Shown here: piece after piece, positions 17,047 to 26,111 of the stretch
Layout of the letters: each line of letters begins with the position of its first letter
Numbering within the stretch: position 1 is the first letter of the stretch
Source: Pirellula staleyi DSM 6068
GTDB taxonomy: Bacteria; Planctomycetota; Planctomycetia; Pirellulales; Pirellulaceae
Direction: 5' to 3'
Assembly (NCBI GenBank): GCA_945875845.1
Contig: CAMCMB010000049.1
Coordinates: 1-53,373 of the forward strand
DNA: 53,373 nt
Position numbers and translations under genes: made by a program
The notes under the pieces: generated by a model
The model's input: the letters and a program-made list of their open reading frames with translations, nothing else
Databases searched by the model: none
Told to the model about the DNA's origin: nothing

Positions 17047-19827
17047 ATGAACAACAATCTCAATCTCAATCTCAATTGTCTCGCAACTCGCAGTCTCCAC
17101 TGCGTCCTATGCTTCGTCATGGCCCTCGCGGCATGCGGTACGCTTGGCGCTCAGACGCCGATCTACTTTGAAGATGCCGTTGCTCCCATTCTTAGAAAAA
17201 ACTGTATCGCTTGTCACAATGTCAAGCTTACCGAGGGTGGACTCAATCTTGAGACTCCCGCGAACATCATGAAGGGAGGTGACACCGGCTCGTCCATCGA
17301 TAAAGCCAACATCGACATGAGTCTATTGATCAAGCGTGCCACGGAAACCGAAGACCCCATGCCTCCCGCAGACAATACCGTCGGTGCGGAAAAACTGACG
17401 ATGGAACAACTCAACATCATTAAAGCATGGATTGCCGGTGGGGCTTTGTCCAAAGGGACAGCCGGCGGAATGCCAGCGCTTATCCTGCGTCTTCCAGAGA
17501 CTGCGAAGGCGAGTTACGCACTGGCGGTCTCGCGCGACAATGACTTCGTCGCGTTCGGGCGAGGTGGACAATTGATCATCCATAATGCTCGGCGACTGGC
17601 CTTTGCCCAAAGCGTTGAAGGCATGATGAGTTCGACACCCACTCAAGTCGTAGCGAACGCTCATCCCGACTTCATCCACTCGATTGCTATCAGCGAGGAC
17701 GGAGAGCGGATCGCAACGGGCAGTACGGGTCAAGTCAAAATCTGGAAGCACGTACCCAACTCGATCGAGTCGTCACGTGTTGCTCTTGAAACAGCCGGGG
17801 TTCCCCTTTCCAACCTGCTGTGTACTTCGGCGGATGGCAAGCTACTTGCAACCGTTAAGAAACGAGCCCAAGCTCCAAGCGACCCAGCTACCGAAAAAGC
17901 TCCCGGTTCTACCATTCCCGGTATCCTCACGATGCTAAATCGAAGCGGAGAGGTAGTCTATTCCATCGAGGTGGCGGATGCGTCTTTGGTACATGGCACT
18001 TGGTCTCCCTCAAACCAACGCTTCTTTGCCATTGGTACCAACAACATGCTTTATTCTTGGGATCTGCAAGCAATGCCAATTGCCCCACCCACTGCTTCGC
18101 AATTACCGACCGCGATTCAATCGCTTGACTCGATGGACGAAACGACCCTCCTCACGATTTCTGAGCGGAAAATTTCCGTTTGGAAATACAACACACCCGC
18201 CGCAGCGGAGAACGTACCTGCACATCCGCTAGTTGTCGCGATCAACGCAGCTGGCCCAATCGATCTTGCCAATGTTTCCCCTGATCGAACCAAACTTATT
18301 GTGGCAACTCAAGTGGATGCGACCAAGAACACGGCGCTCAAGCTTTGGAACATTCCTGCCGCAAAGCTTGTGGGAACCATCGAACGAGATCGAAAAAGTC
18401 AACTCGCCTTTTTGAATGCGGATCGTATCGTGCGTCGCGCACAAGGGGCAGTCGACCGATCGAATGCGAGTGTGGCGGAATTTGAGAAAGCGATTACTAC
18501 GGAAACGGCGGCGGTCACCGCGGCGAAAGCCGCCAAAGACAAAGCGGCCGAGGCATTAGCCAAGAAAGAGCAAGAACGAGTGGCCGCAGTTCAAGTCGTC
18601 GCAGATCACGAAAAAACCATGGTGGAAGCAAAAGCAGCTATCGAGGCGGCCACCTTGAAGCTAACGCAGTTAACGACGGAGCTTGAGCCAAAAAAGAAAA
18701 TGGCGGCCGACCTAGAAAAACAGAAGAAAGATTCTCAAGCAGCCATGGACAATGCCGCTCAGTCGGTGGCCGCAACGGAGGAGACGCTCAAAGCCGCACA
18801 AGTGCGACTGGAGTCACGAAAGCAATTAGTTACCAAAGAGTCCGAGGAATTGGCAGCCGTTAAGACCAAGAGTGAAGGCCTCAAATCCCAATCCGAGATG
18901 GTTGCGTTTTCCGCTCGCACGATTGCATTCGCAGACGCGAATACGATCGCTGCCGTTCGGAACGCTGCTACGCCAAATAGTAACGAACCTAGTGTTATCG
19001 ATTTGTTTTCCGCAGAAACCCTGGAACGTATCGACACTCAATCGGTTTCCACTTCCATTGATTCCAGCGCGGCCTTGATGGCTCCTATTTCCAACTCAAC
19101 CATAGACGGAATTTGGCAGCAGGAGCGACTGATCGATTCCGCAAAACTAATTGTGGACAGAGTGACGGCGTTAGCCTTTAGCCCAGACGGATCGAAACTT
19201 GCGATGGGAAGCGGGCTTCCAAGTCGCAGCGGTCAACTCGCCATCGTGAATGTGAATGACGGCTCTCCCATCCCCTTGCCATCGGATTCCGCAGCGACTG
19301 CAATGGGTGATACAGTGGATCTGCATAGCGATACGATTCTTGGCCTAAGTTATTCCCCCGACGGACGGTGGCTGGCTAGTTGCGGAGCAGACAAAATGAC
19401 GAAACTGATAGATACTTCTAACAACAAGGTAGTAAAAATATTTGAGGGTCACACGCATCATGTTTTGGCTCTGGCATGGCAAGATAGCGGGCATCGGTTG
19501 GCGACCGCAAGCGCCGACTCGACAGTGAAGATTTGGGACATTGAACGCGGTGAATCCATACGCACTGTCACCGGCTTTGGAACCGAGGTGACAGCTCTGG
19601 CTTTTATTGGAACCACCGAAAACATTGTTTCGTCGACGATGAACAATTTGGTTCGGATGCATGAATCGGGCTCGGGCAAACAAGTCAAACAGTTCAGCCC
19701 AGCGGGCGACTCTCTTTACGGTGTTGCCACAACTCCCAACGGAAAATATGTTCTATCGGTGGGTCAAGAAGGCATTGTTCGAACGTGGCTGATTGAGGAT
19801 GGACGCTTGGTCGGTGAATGGAAATAG
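17047..19827 (+). CDS. Secreted c-type cytochrome / coiled-coil / WD40 protein
   Basis: About 926 residues from the ATG at 17047. A signal region leads to a Planctomycete cytochrome C domain, YFEDAVAPILRKNCIACHNVKL with CxxCH at residues 53-57 and the typical GGLNLET and PPADN segments. Beta-propeller repeats follow (HSIAISEDGERIATGSTGQVKIW), interrupted at about residues 465-625 by a long Ala/Lys/Glu-rich coiled coil (AAVTAAKAAKDKAAEALAKK and following). The WD40 repeats then resume (VTALAFSPDGSKLAMGSG, ILGLSYSPDGRWLASCGADK, VLALAWQDSGHRLATASADS). The split propeller with a coiled coil between its halves is the notable feature. Its codons 2-8 come from a short tandem CTCAAT repeat. Function unknown; the heme suggests electron transfer or redox sensing in the periplasm. 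Confidence 0.85.
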   Translation: MNNNLNLNLNCLATRSLHCVLCFVMALAACGTLGAQTPIYFEDAVAPILRKNCIACHNVKLTEGGLNLETPANIMKGGDTGSSIDKANIDMSLLIKRATETEDPMPPADNTVGAEKLTMEQLNIIKAWIAGGALSKGTAGGMPALILRLPETAKASYALAVSRDNDFVAFGRGGQLIIHNARRLAFAQSVEGMMSSTPTQVVANAHPDFIHSIAISEDGERIATGSTGQVKIWKHVPNSIESSRVALETAGVPLSNLLCTSADGKLLATVKKRAQAPSDPATEKAPGSTIPGILTMLNRSGEVVYSIEVADASLVHGTWSPSNQRFFAIGTNNMLYSWDLQAMPIAPPTASQLPTAIQSLDSMDETTLLTISERKISVWKYNTPAAAENVPAHPLVVAINAAGPIDLANVSPDRTKLIVATQVDATKNTALKLWNIPAAKLVGTIERDRKSQLAFLNADRIVRRAQGAVDRSNASVAEFEKAITTETAAVTAAKAAKDKAAEALAKKEQERVAAVQVVADHEKTMVEAKAAIEAATLKLTQLTTELEPKKKMAADLEKQKKDSQAAMDNAAQSVAATEETLKAAQVRLESRKQLVTKESEELAAVKTKSEGLKSQSEMVAFSARTIAFADANTIAAVRNAATPNSNEPSVIDLFSAETLERIDTQSVSTSIDSSAALMAPISNSTIDGIWQQERLIDSAKLIVDRVTALAFSPDGSKLAMGSGLPSRSGQLAIVNVNDGSPIPLPSDSAATAMGDTVDLHSDTILGLSYSPDGRWLASCGADKMTKLIDTSNNKVVKIFEGHTHHVLALAWQDSGHRLATASADSTVKIWDIERGESIRTVTGFGTEVTALAFIGTTENIVSSTMNNLVRMHESGSGKQVKQFSPAGDSLYGVATTPNGKYVLSVGQEGIVRTWLIEDGRLVGEWK

Positions 19828-19865
19828 TCGTTGCCGAGATGACAAGGAAGGATTTTGAAGTTTGG

Positions 19866-19923
19866 CAAAAAGCCAAGGAGCAAAAAGCCAAGGAGCCAAA
19901 AACAAAGGAGCCAAAAACAAAGG
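19866..19923. repeat. Short tandem repeat between convergent genes
   Basis: Two units of CAAAAAGCCAAGGAG are followed by two of the related GCCAAAAACAAAGGA. The repeat lies between the end of the WD40 gene and the end of purL. No hairpin terminator is evident here. Confidence 0.75.
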
Positions 19924-19937
19924 AAACGTGCTGAAAT

Positions 19938-22901
19938 CTATTCCCAGTCAAGCGGAGCCAACCAAGTCTCTCTCAATTGCAACCATGGAACATCGATAAG
20001 GACTTCATTGTCGCAACGCACCACAACTCGATCGTGCGCGGCCACTTCGCCTACCCGAAAACAAGGCAGGCCCTGCATGGTTGTCTCAAACTGTTTGGTT
20101 TGACTCGCAGGCACTTCGCAGAGCAACCGACTATTCGATTCGGAGAACAACGCCACTTCTCGGTCCACAAAACTCGCTTGACGCATATTGGTAATGTCGA
20201 TCGAAATACCCAACTCGCCAGCAAACGACATTTCCGCGAGCGAAACCGCCAAGCCCCCTTCGCTCAAGTCATGGCAGGAAACCATTTGCCGTTTCACGAT
20301 CGCTTGATGAACGGCTTCATAACTTCGCATCGCCATGGCAGAGTCGACCGTCGGAACTTTGCCACCTGATTTACCCATCACCATCGCGGCAAAGGAACCA
20401 CCCAACTCCTCGCGGGTCACTCCGATCAAATAGATCGGATTGCCGACTTTCTTTAGATCCATTGAGATTGCTTGCGAACAGTCGTCGATTTGCCCGATGG
20501 CGCTGATCAAAAGGGAACAAGGGATCGCAATCGTTTGCTTTTGCCCGCGACCTGTAAACCAAGTGAACTCGTTGTTCAGACTGTCTTTGCCGCTGATAAA
20601 TGGTGTTTTCCATTGAACCGCCAAATCATGGCATGCGATGGCGGCTCGGACCAACGTGCCGAGTGTTTCCGGTCGCTCGGTATTGCCCCAACAGAAATTA
20701 TCCAGAATCGCGAGCCTCTTTGGGTCCGCTCCCACGGCGATCGCATTACGGACCGCTTCGTCGATGGCGGAAGTGGCCATATGGTATGGGTCGTAGTCGC
20801 CAAAGCGTGGGTTCATTCCGCACGACAACACGATCCCTCGTTTGCTATGGAGCTTTGGCCGGACAACGGCCGCATCACTTGGACCGCTGGACGAGGGCCC
20901 AACCAGCGGCTTGATGACGCTGCCCGCTTGCACTTCATGATCGTATTGCCGAATGATCCAGTGTTTGCTGGCCACGGTTGGATGAGCCAGAATTTGGAGC
21001 AGCGTTGATTCGATGGCGGATCGAGCGAGCGAACCGAGTTCGCACGAATGGAACTGCGGGGGTTCGTAGGTCGCCTTGCGAATCACAGGCGGTCTGCCTT
21101 GATGCAAGAACTCCATTGCCACACAACCGACTTCAATTCCTTGATACATCAATCGCAACATGCCTGTCTGCGTGAATTGGCCGAGCACCGCGACTTCGAC
21201 ATCTTCGCTGTTGCAGAGCTTCTTGAATCGATCAAGGTTTTCGGGTGGAACCGACATGACCATGCGTTCTTGAGCTTCGCTTATCCAAATTTCGGTATAG
21301 CTCAAGCCAGCGTATTTGAGGGGCGCTTGATCGAGCCACACTTCGGCACCGATCGATTCGCCCATTTCGCCGACGGCACTGCTGAAGCCGCCGGCCCCGC
21401 AGTCGGTTACCGCCGTATAAAGTCCTTGGTCCCGCGCTTGGAGCAATACATCCATCACCATCTTCTCGGTGATCGCATTTCCTATTTGGACGGAGCCTCC
21501 GGAGATCGCATCGCTCTCGTGAGTCAGTTCAACGCTGCTAAAGGTCGCTCCATGGATTCCATCGCGTCCCGTTCGGCCGCCGATCGCAACGATCAGATCG
21601 CCGGGTCTCGCTTGCTTCTCGACCCTGTCCACCGGAATGATTCCAACGTTTCCACAATAAACAAGCGGGTTACCCAAGTAGCGATCATCGAAATAGACAG
21701 CTCCATTGACCGTTGGGATTCCCATCCGATTCCCGTAATCGCGAACACCTGAGACTACGCCTGTCATCACGCGACGCGGATGCAAAACTCCAGGTGGAAG
21801 CTCGCTCGCTGAATAGTTGGGAGATGCGAAACAGAACACATCCGTGCTGCATACAGGTTTGGCCCCAAGCCCCGTGCCGAGCGGATCGCGTATGACACCA
21901 CCCAAGCCCGTATTGGCACCGCCATACGGTTCGATCGCGGACGGATGATTGTGCGTCTCTACTTTGAAAACCACATGATCTTCGTCGTCGAACTTGACGA
22001 TCCCAGCGTTGTCCTTGAACACGCTGACACACCAATCGTCCGGTCCCAACATTTCGCGGATCTTCACTGTGGCAGCAAAAATAGTTTCTTTCAGCATGCT
22101 CTTGAAATGCCGCGTTCCGTTCTCATCCCGATACTCGATCTTGCCACCCAAAGTCTTGTGACTGCAATGCTCGCTCCATGTTTGCGCGACGGTTTCCAAT
22201 TCGATATCCGTCGGATCGCGGCCTTGTTCGCGGAACTGCTCTTGAATGGTCAGCATTTCGGCGATCGACAAATAAAGTTGACCGGATTTGCTCAGCTGCA
22301 TGAGCGCATCCTCATCCAAGTCGCGGATCGGCACGACGATGAGTTGAAATGAATAGGGAGTACCGGCTCCAATCTGCTCAAGCTGCAAAGGACCTACATT
22401 GATCTGTTCGATCGAATCGTTGGCAAACACCTTTTGACAGAGGCGTTGGATAACGGAAGAGTCGACGGACGAGTCTGTCACCCCAGAATCCTGTTTTTTG
22501 CTCACCCAGTACTTCCGAAATGTACGCACTTCATCGACGTCGTACTTCAAACCTCGCAACATCGAGAGCGTACTTTGAGCGACGGGATCCATGACGCCCA
22601 GTTTGGGCATGCAATAAATCAGTGTGCCGGAGGGTGATCCAGGCGCGACGCGGGAATCGTTCAGCGAAGCGTCGCCCACGTGTGCCGACACAATCCGCTG
22701 CGCAATCGGGTCCGAGAGCAGCTCGGACGCGATCTTCTTGACTTCCTCGGAGCTTAACCCACCTTGAATCAAAAAGCCGTAGGCGGCTTGGATCGCTAAT
22801 TCGCTGGATATACCGAGTTCGGCTGCCGCGTTGACCGCAGTGTGTCCGAGCGAATCCGGTTGGCCATCAGCCGGATAAATGTCTACTTGCCACAGCCTCA
22901 C
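19938..22901 (-). CDS. purL: Phosphoribosylformylglycinamidine synthase, PurL with N-terminal PurS-like part
   Basis: Catalyses the ATP-dependent amidation of FGAR to FGAM in purine synthesis. The 987-residue protein starts with PurS-like material (LWQVDIYPADGQPDSLGHTA at the start and TLIYCMPKLGVMDPVAQSTL about residue 93), then the PurL core: DIELETVAQTWSEHCSHKTLGGKI, VFKVETHNHPSAIEPYGGAN, TDCGAGGFSSAVGEMGESI, and in the second half LSCGMNPRFGDYDPYHMA and SCHDLSEGGLAVSLAEMSFAG. No glutaminase (PurQ) domain is fused, so a separate PurQ is expected elsewhere. This gene shape, PurS fused to small PurL, is known in several phyla. Its start overlaps the end of tyrA by 35 bases, which indicates one transcript. 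Confidence 0.93.
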   Translation of the reverse strand: MRLWQVDIYPADGQPDSLGHTAVNAAAELGISSELAIQAAYGFLIQGGLSSEEVKKIASELLSDPIAQRIVSAHVGDASLNDSRVAPGSPSGTLIYCMPKLGVMDPVAQSTLSMLRGLKYDVDEVRTFRKYWVSKKQDSGVTDSSVDSSVIQRLCQKVFANDSIEQINVGPLQLEQIGAGTPYSFQLIVVPIRDLDEDALMQLSKSGQLYLSIAEMLTIQEQFREQGRDPTDIELETVAQTWSEHCSHKTLGGKIEYRDENGTRHFKSMLKETIFAATVKIREMLGPDDWCVSVFKDNAGIVKFDDEDHVVFKVETHNHPSAIEPYGGANTGLGGVIRDPLGTGLGAKPVCSTDVFCFASPNYSASELPPGVLHPRRVMTGVVSGVRDYGNRMGIPTVNGAVYFDDRYLGNPLVYCGNVGIIPVDRVEKQARPGDLIVAIGGRTGRDGIHGATFSSVELTHESDAISGGSVQIGNAITEKMVMDVLLQARDQGLYTAVTDCGAGGFSSAVGEMGESIGAEVWLDQAPLKYAGLSYTEIWISEAQERMVMSVPPENLDRFKKLCNSEDVEVAVLGQFTQTGMLRLMYQGIEVGCVAMEFLHQGRPPVIRKATYEPPQFHSCELGSLARSAIESTLLQILAHPTVASKHWIIRQYDHEVQAGSVIKPLVGPSSSGPSDAAVVRPKLHSKRGIVLSCGMNPRFGDYDPYHMATSAIDEAVRNAIAVGADPKRLAILDNFCWGNTERPETLGTLVRAAIACHDLAVQWKTPFISGKDSLNNEFTWFTGRGQKQTIAIPCSLLISAIGQIDDCSQAISMDLKKVGNPIYLIGVTREELGGSFAAMVMGKSGGKVPTVDSAMAMRSYEAVHQAIVKRQMVSCHDLSEGGLAVSLAEMSFAGELGISIDITNMRQASFVDREVALFSESNSRLLCEVPASQTKQFETTMQGLPCFRVGEVAAHDRVVVRCDNEVLIDVPWLQLRETWLAPLDWE

Positions 22902-23721
22902 GTGTTGCTTTTCCCGCTTTTAGAAGTTGTTCGACGCGGTCGAAATCCGCTTTTTCCAAAGCATCGACCCAAGATGCGCAAATTGTGGCAAAATTCTTCA
23001 TCGCTTGTAAGGCAGGCGCATGGTTTTCTTCCAAGATCTGCCTCCATAGTTGTGTATTACTGGAAGCAATACGAGTCGAGTCCATCCAGCCCTTGCCCAC
23101 GAATTGAAGGATCGCATCGGGGGTCGAAGTGGCCAACGCCGACGCAACCATATGAGGTAAATGACTAGAGATCGCCAAGGCCTCGTCGTGTTCTTTCGGA
23201 GAGACGCAGCAGGTTCGTGACCCCATCGACTCCCAAAATTCCGTTATTCGCTGAACTAATTCAGGAGGCGTGTCTTCGGAAGGAGTAATAATCACGAGCG
23301 CCCCGTCGAGCAATGTACCCACCGCATGCTCCACTCCGCTGTGGTGTCCCCCAGCGATTGGGTGGCTGCCGACGAATTGATTGGGTGAGAGTCGGCCAAG
23401 TGCAGAACGCATGATAGTTTGTTTGGTGCTCCCCACGTCGGTCAGGATCGCATTGGGGTGCGCAACGCTTGCGGCGACGCAGAGCGAGTCGACGATCGAT
23501 TGGACGGGGGTACATGCAATGATTAGGTCGGCGTCCTTGGCTCCAACCAAAATATCGTCTGTTGCATGGTCGATCGCTCCGCGGCTGAGAGCCGTTTGGA
23601 GTTTCGAGACGGTTCGCCCGACACCAACCACTTCTTGGGCGAGCCTTTTTCGCTTGAGTGCAAGGCCTATTGAGCCTCCCAGCAAACCAACACCAATTAT
23701 GCAAACGCGCTTCCAAACCAT
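22867..23721 (-). CDS. tyrA: Prephenate dehydrogenase
   Basis: Converts prephenate to 4-hydroxyphenylpyruvate in tyrosine synthesis. The 284-residue protein has an N-terminal NAD(P)-binding site, VCIIGVGLLGGSIGLALKR, then the family motifs LTDVGSTKQTI, FVGSHPIAGGHHSGVEHA and HDEALAISSHLPHMVASAL, in the right order. The C-terminal helical dimer domain follows (GKGWMDSTRIASSNTQLWRQI). No chorismate mutase or ACT domain is attached. The gene lies just upstream of purL on the same strand and overlaps it; a functional link between the two is not obvious and the pairing may simply be an operon of convenience. Confidence 0.93.
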   Translation of the reverse strand: MVWKRVCIIGVGLLGGSIGLALKRKRLAQEVVGVGRTVSKLQTALSRGAIDHATDDILVGAKDADLIIACTPVQSIVDSLCVAASVAHPNAILTDVGSTKQTIMRSALGRLSPNQFVGSHPIAGGHHSGVEHAVGTLLDGALVIITPSEDTPPELVQRITEFWESMGSRTCCVSPKEHDEALAISSHLPHMVASALATSTPDAILQFVGKGWMDSTRIASSNTQLWRQILEENHAPALQAMKNFATICASWVDALEKADFDRVEQLLKAGKATREAVASRHLSG

Positions 23722-23838
23722 AGATGCCCAGGAATTCAGACGGTCCTCAAAAATGATAGCAGGAAATCGATGCTCCCACGAATTCCACAGTGTAACCTGA
23801 ACGGTTGGAAATGCGAATCAGGCAACGTACGCTTTGGG

Positions 23839-24657
23839 CTACCGTTGTCGGTGCCAGAGTGGGTCCGAATAGCGTGATTGCATCAGCCGGGCCGCTTCTT
23901 GGGCGACTTCTTGCTGGAACCAGGTGTCCGTGCCTGGCGGGGTGGCGGTCCAGGCCATTGCAATCTGCTTTTCCAACAAAGCTCGAAATTCGTGGGAAGT
24001 TGCCGCGCCCATGCAGCCGTCCATCACATTGACAACAAAAGACGAATGATCACGTTTTTCACGATATTCGGGTTGCCTCGGAGGTTCAAGCAAATACTCG
24101 GTGAGCCATCCAAGGGGCATCGCAACCATAATCGTCCCGTGATATAGCATCCATTGGCGTTTGCAGCGAAGCGCGTTTCCAGAAAACTTGCGATTGCCGA
24201 GCGTCAGATCGCACGTACCCTTCAAGTCGATTTGAGCGGGCGACTGAAGCGAATGAAGTGAATTCTGCACCGCCTGACGCATTCGCGTCATGACTTCCGA
24301 ATGGGCGATATCCAACATCCGCCAAGCTGGGCGACTTTGATACGAGAGCAACACCGAATACATGAGACAGCCTGGGCCAGCAACGATCGAAGCCCCCCCG
24401 CTGACTCGCCGAAGGATGGGTACCGCGTCTCGTTCGCAAGCGATCGCGTTTGCCTCTTCGGCCCACTTGCTGGCTCGCCCCAGGACGACACAAGGAGTCG
24501 GCATCTCCCAAAGACGCAAAACCTCCGGAACGACACATTCTGTTTCCAATTCCGTGTCCACGTCCCGATCCCGTTCCCGGTCCGCAACCTCGAGCAGGGC
24601 CTCGTCAAAAGCCAAATTTTCGGCCGGCGTTGTCAGCGATGTGTCGATCAATATCAT
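23839..24657 (-). CDS. Lipoate-protein ligase A family protein
   Basis: About 272 residues with the biotin/lipoate A/B ligase fold: NLAFDEALLEVA at the start, PCVVLGRASKWAEEAN, then the conserved RRVSGGASIVAGPGCLMYSVLL (the RR-GGG-V/A-hD-G lipoyl-binding region in relatives) and LTLGNRKFSGNALRCKRQWMLYHGTIMV. The lysine in GNRKFSG corresponds to the conserved active lysine. The family attaches lipoate or octanoate to E2 and H proteins, or transfers octanoate. Whether this member is a ligase, an octanoyltransferase (LipM type) or a scavenging enzyme cannot be told from the sequence. It is separated from tyrA by 117 bases. Confidence 0.85.
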   Translation of the reverse strand: MILIDTSLTTPAENLAFDEALLEVADRERDRDVDTELETECVVPEVLRLWEMPTPCVVLGRASKWAEEANAIACERDAVPILRRVSGGASIVAGPGCLMYSVLLSYQSRPAWRMLDIAHSEVMTRMRQAVQNSLHSLQSPAQIDLKGTCDLTLGNRKFSGNALRCKRQWMLYHGTIMVAMPLGWLTEYLLEPPRQPEYREKRDHSSFVVNVMDGCMGAATSHEFRALLEKQIAMAWTATPPGTDTWFQQEVAQEAARLMQSRYSDPLWHRQR

Positions 24658-25151
24658 TGAGTAGAGTGAGCTTGAGGCCGGTGGGGACTAACCAACGAGA
24701 TCCATTTTTAGCACACCACGCTTGTTGCGAACATTGGGCACGGGGCACTCGGTCGTCCATCGTCGGCAAATCGCAGGCTGACGGCAACTGAAAAGTGCCT
24801 TGTTCGGCGAGCGTCGTTAGATCCTTCTGGAATGCGGCAAACCATAATGAAATCTGCCTAACGTTTTGGCGGATTACAGACAACATCGAGTCCGAGCCCG
24901 TCGTCCTCAATCGATCATGAAGCGACATCCATGAGAGGTGACCGCATTATGAATTCCCCCAAACCGGGACATTTCAGTGCGGTATTTGCAAACAAGGAGC
25001 GTCTGTCCGTCTGGCCCATTTATAAATCTATTTTACAAGAAAACGCCGACACCCACACCTTGTCCTATAGCGAGTCAAGTTAGAGTCGGCTCTATTCGTG
25101 GGTGTTCCCAGTTCTAAAAATTCTTTAGGCACATTCAAACTGAAGCAGTAA
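24658..25151. promoter_or_regulatory. Region upstream of cas1, with two mutually exclusive inverted repeats
   Basis: No credible gene; a minus-strand frame (24928-24605) overlaps the ligase and lacks a ribosome site. Close to cas1 there are two inverted repeats: GCCGAC (25045-25050) with GTCGGC (25085-25090), and ACACCCAC (25049-25056) with GTGGGTGT (25098-25105). Their left arms share two bases, so the two stems compete. Such an arrangement could serve as an operator or a leader switch for cas1/cas2-3; this is inference. No strong promoter consensus was seen. Confidence 0.4.
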
Positions 25152-26111
25152 ATGGATTTAATCAGGTCAAAAGCTAAAGAGATCCTTCACTCTAATCGCG
25201 GCAACTTGGAATACCTGGAACACTGTCGGGTTTTGGTCAAGGATGGGCGAGTACTGTATCTTCGCGCAAAAGACGACACAAATGTCGAATGCTACTGGAA
25301 TATTCCAATTGCCAATACAACCGTAGTGTTAATGGGATCAGGTACTTCCATTACTCAGGCTGCGGTTCGGATGCTTGCGGACGCAGGGGTTCTGATTGGA
25401 TTCTGCGGAACAGGGGGAACACCACTCATTGTTGGATCCGACGTGGAGTTTTTGACGCCACAATCTGAGTATCGACCTACGGAGTACATCCAAGGATGGC
25501 TTAAATTTTGGTTCGACGATGCTAAGCGTCTCAAGATCGCGAAATATTTCCAGGAAGCGAGAATTCAGTTCATTCGGTCGGTTTGGGAAAAAGAGAAAGT
25601 ATACATCGAGCATGGACTCGATGTCGCAGATCGTGAACCCCAGCAGTCGTTTGAAAAATACCTACTGTCCTCTCAGTCCGCAAACGAAGTAATGCATCTT
25701 TTGACAGCCGAGGGAAGGCTTACGAAAGAGCTTTACAAATATGTCGCGAATAACGTTGGTATCCAAGAATTCTGTCGTGATACGACTTCGTTGGACAAAC
25801 CGAACCAATTCCTCAATCACGGAAACTATTTAGCATACGGACTGGCAGCAACTTGCCTCTGGTGTTTAGGGATACCTCATGGTTTTGCCGTCATGCATGG
25901 TAAGACTCGGCGAGGTGCATTAGTTTTTGACGTTGCAGATCTCATTAAGGATGCCGTCGTTCTTCCTCAAGCATTCATATCCGCTTCCTACGATGTGTCG
26001 GAAAAGGAATTTCGGGAATCCTGCTTAGAACGATTTTTAAAACATAAAGTACTTGATCGCATGTTTGAGGTCGTCAAGGATGCAGTCATGATCGGAGCTA
26101 GTCTGAAGTGA
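25152..26111 (+). CDS. cas1: Type I-F CRISPR integrase Cas1
   Basis: Cas1 inserts new spacers at the leader end of the array, working as a complex with Cas2-3. The 319-residue protein matches the I-F subtype closely: YLEHCRVLVKDGRV, YWNIPIANTTVVLMGSGTSITQAA, LTPQSEYRPTEYIQGW, LNHGNYLAYGLAATCLWCLG. The metal-binding residues are in place: Glu187 in LLTAEGRL, His249 in AVMHGKTRRG and Asp260/Asp263 in FDVADLIKD. The start ATG at 25152 aligns with the family's N-terminus, though its ribosome site is weak. The stop overlaps the start of cas2-3 (GTGA at 26108-26111), so the two are translationally coupled. The type I-F system is mostly known from Gammaproteobacteria, so its presence here suggests transfer. 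Confidence 0.96.
   Translation: MDLIRSKAKEILHSNRGNLEYLEHCRVLVKDGRVLYLRAKDDTNVECYWNIPIANTTVVLMGSGTSITQAAVRMLADAGVLIGFCGTGGTPLIVGSDVEFLTPQSEYRPTEYIQGWLKFWFDDAKRLKIAKYFQEARIQFIRSVWEKEKVYIEHGLDVADREPQQSFEKYLLSSQSANEVMHLLTAEGRLTKELYKYVANNVGIQEFCRDTTSLDKPNQFLNHGNYLAYGLAATCLWCLGIPHGFAVMHGKTRRGALVFDVADLIKDAVVLPQAFISASYDVSEKEFRESCLERFLKHKVLDRMFEVVKDAVMIGASLK

Noticed and set aside
24605-24928. Possible 107-residue gene upstream of the lipoate ligase gene
   Set aside because: Overlaps the ligase start, lacks a ribosome site and shows no family features.
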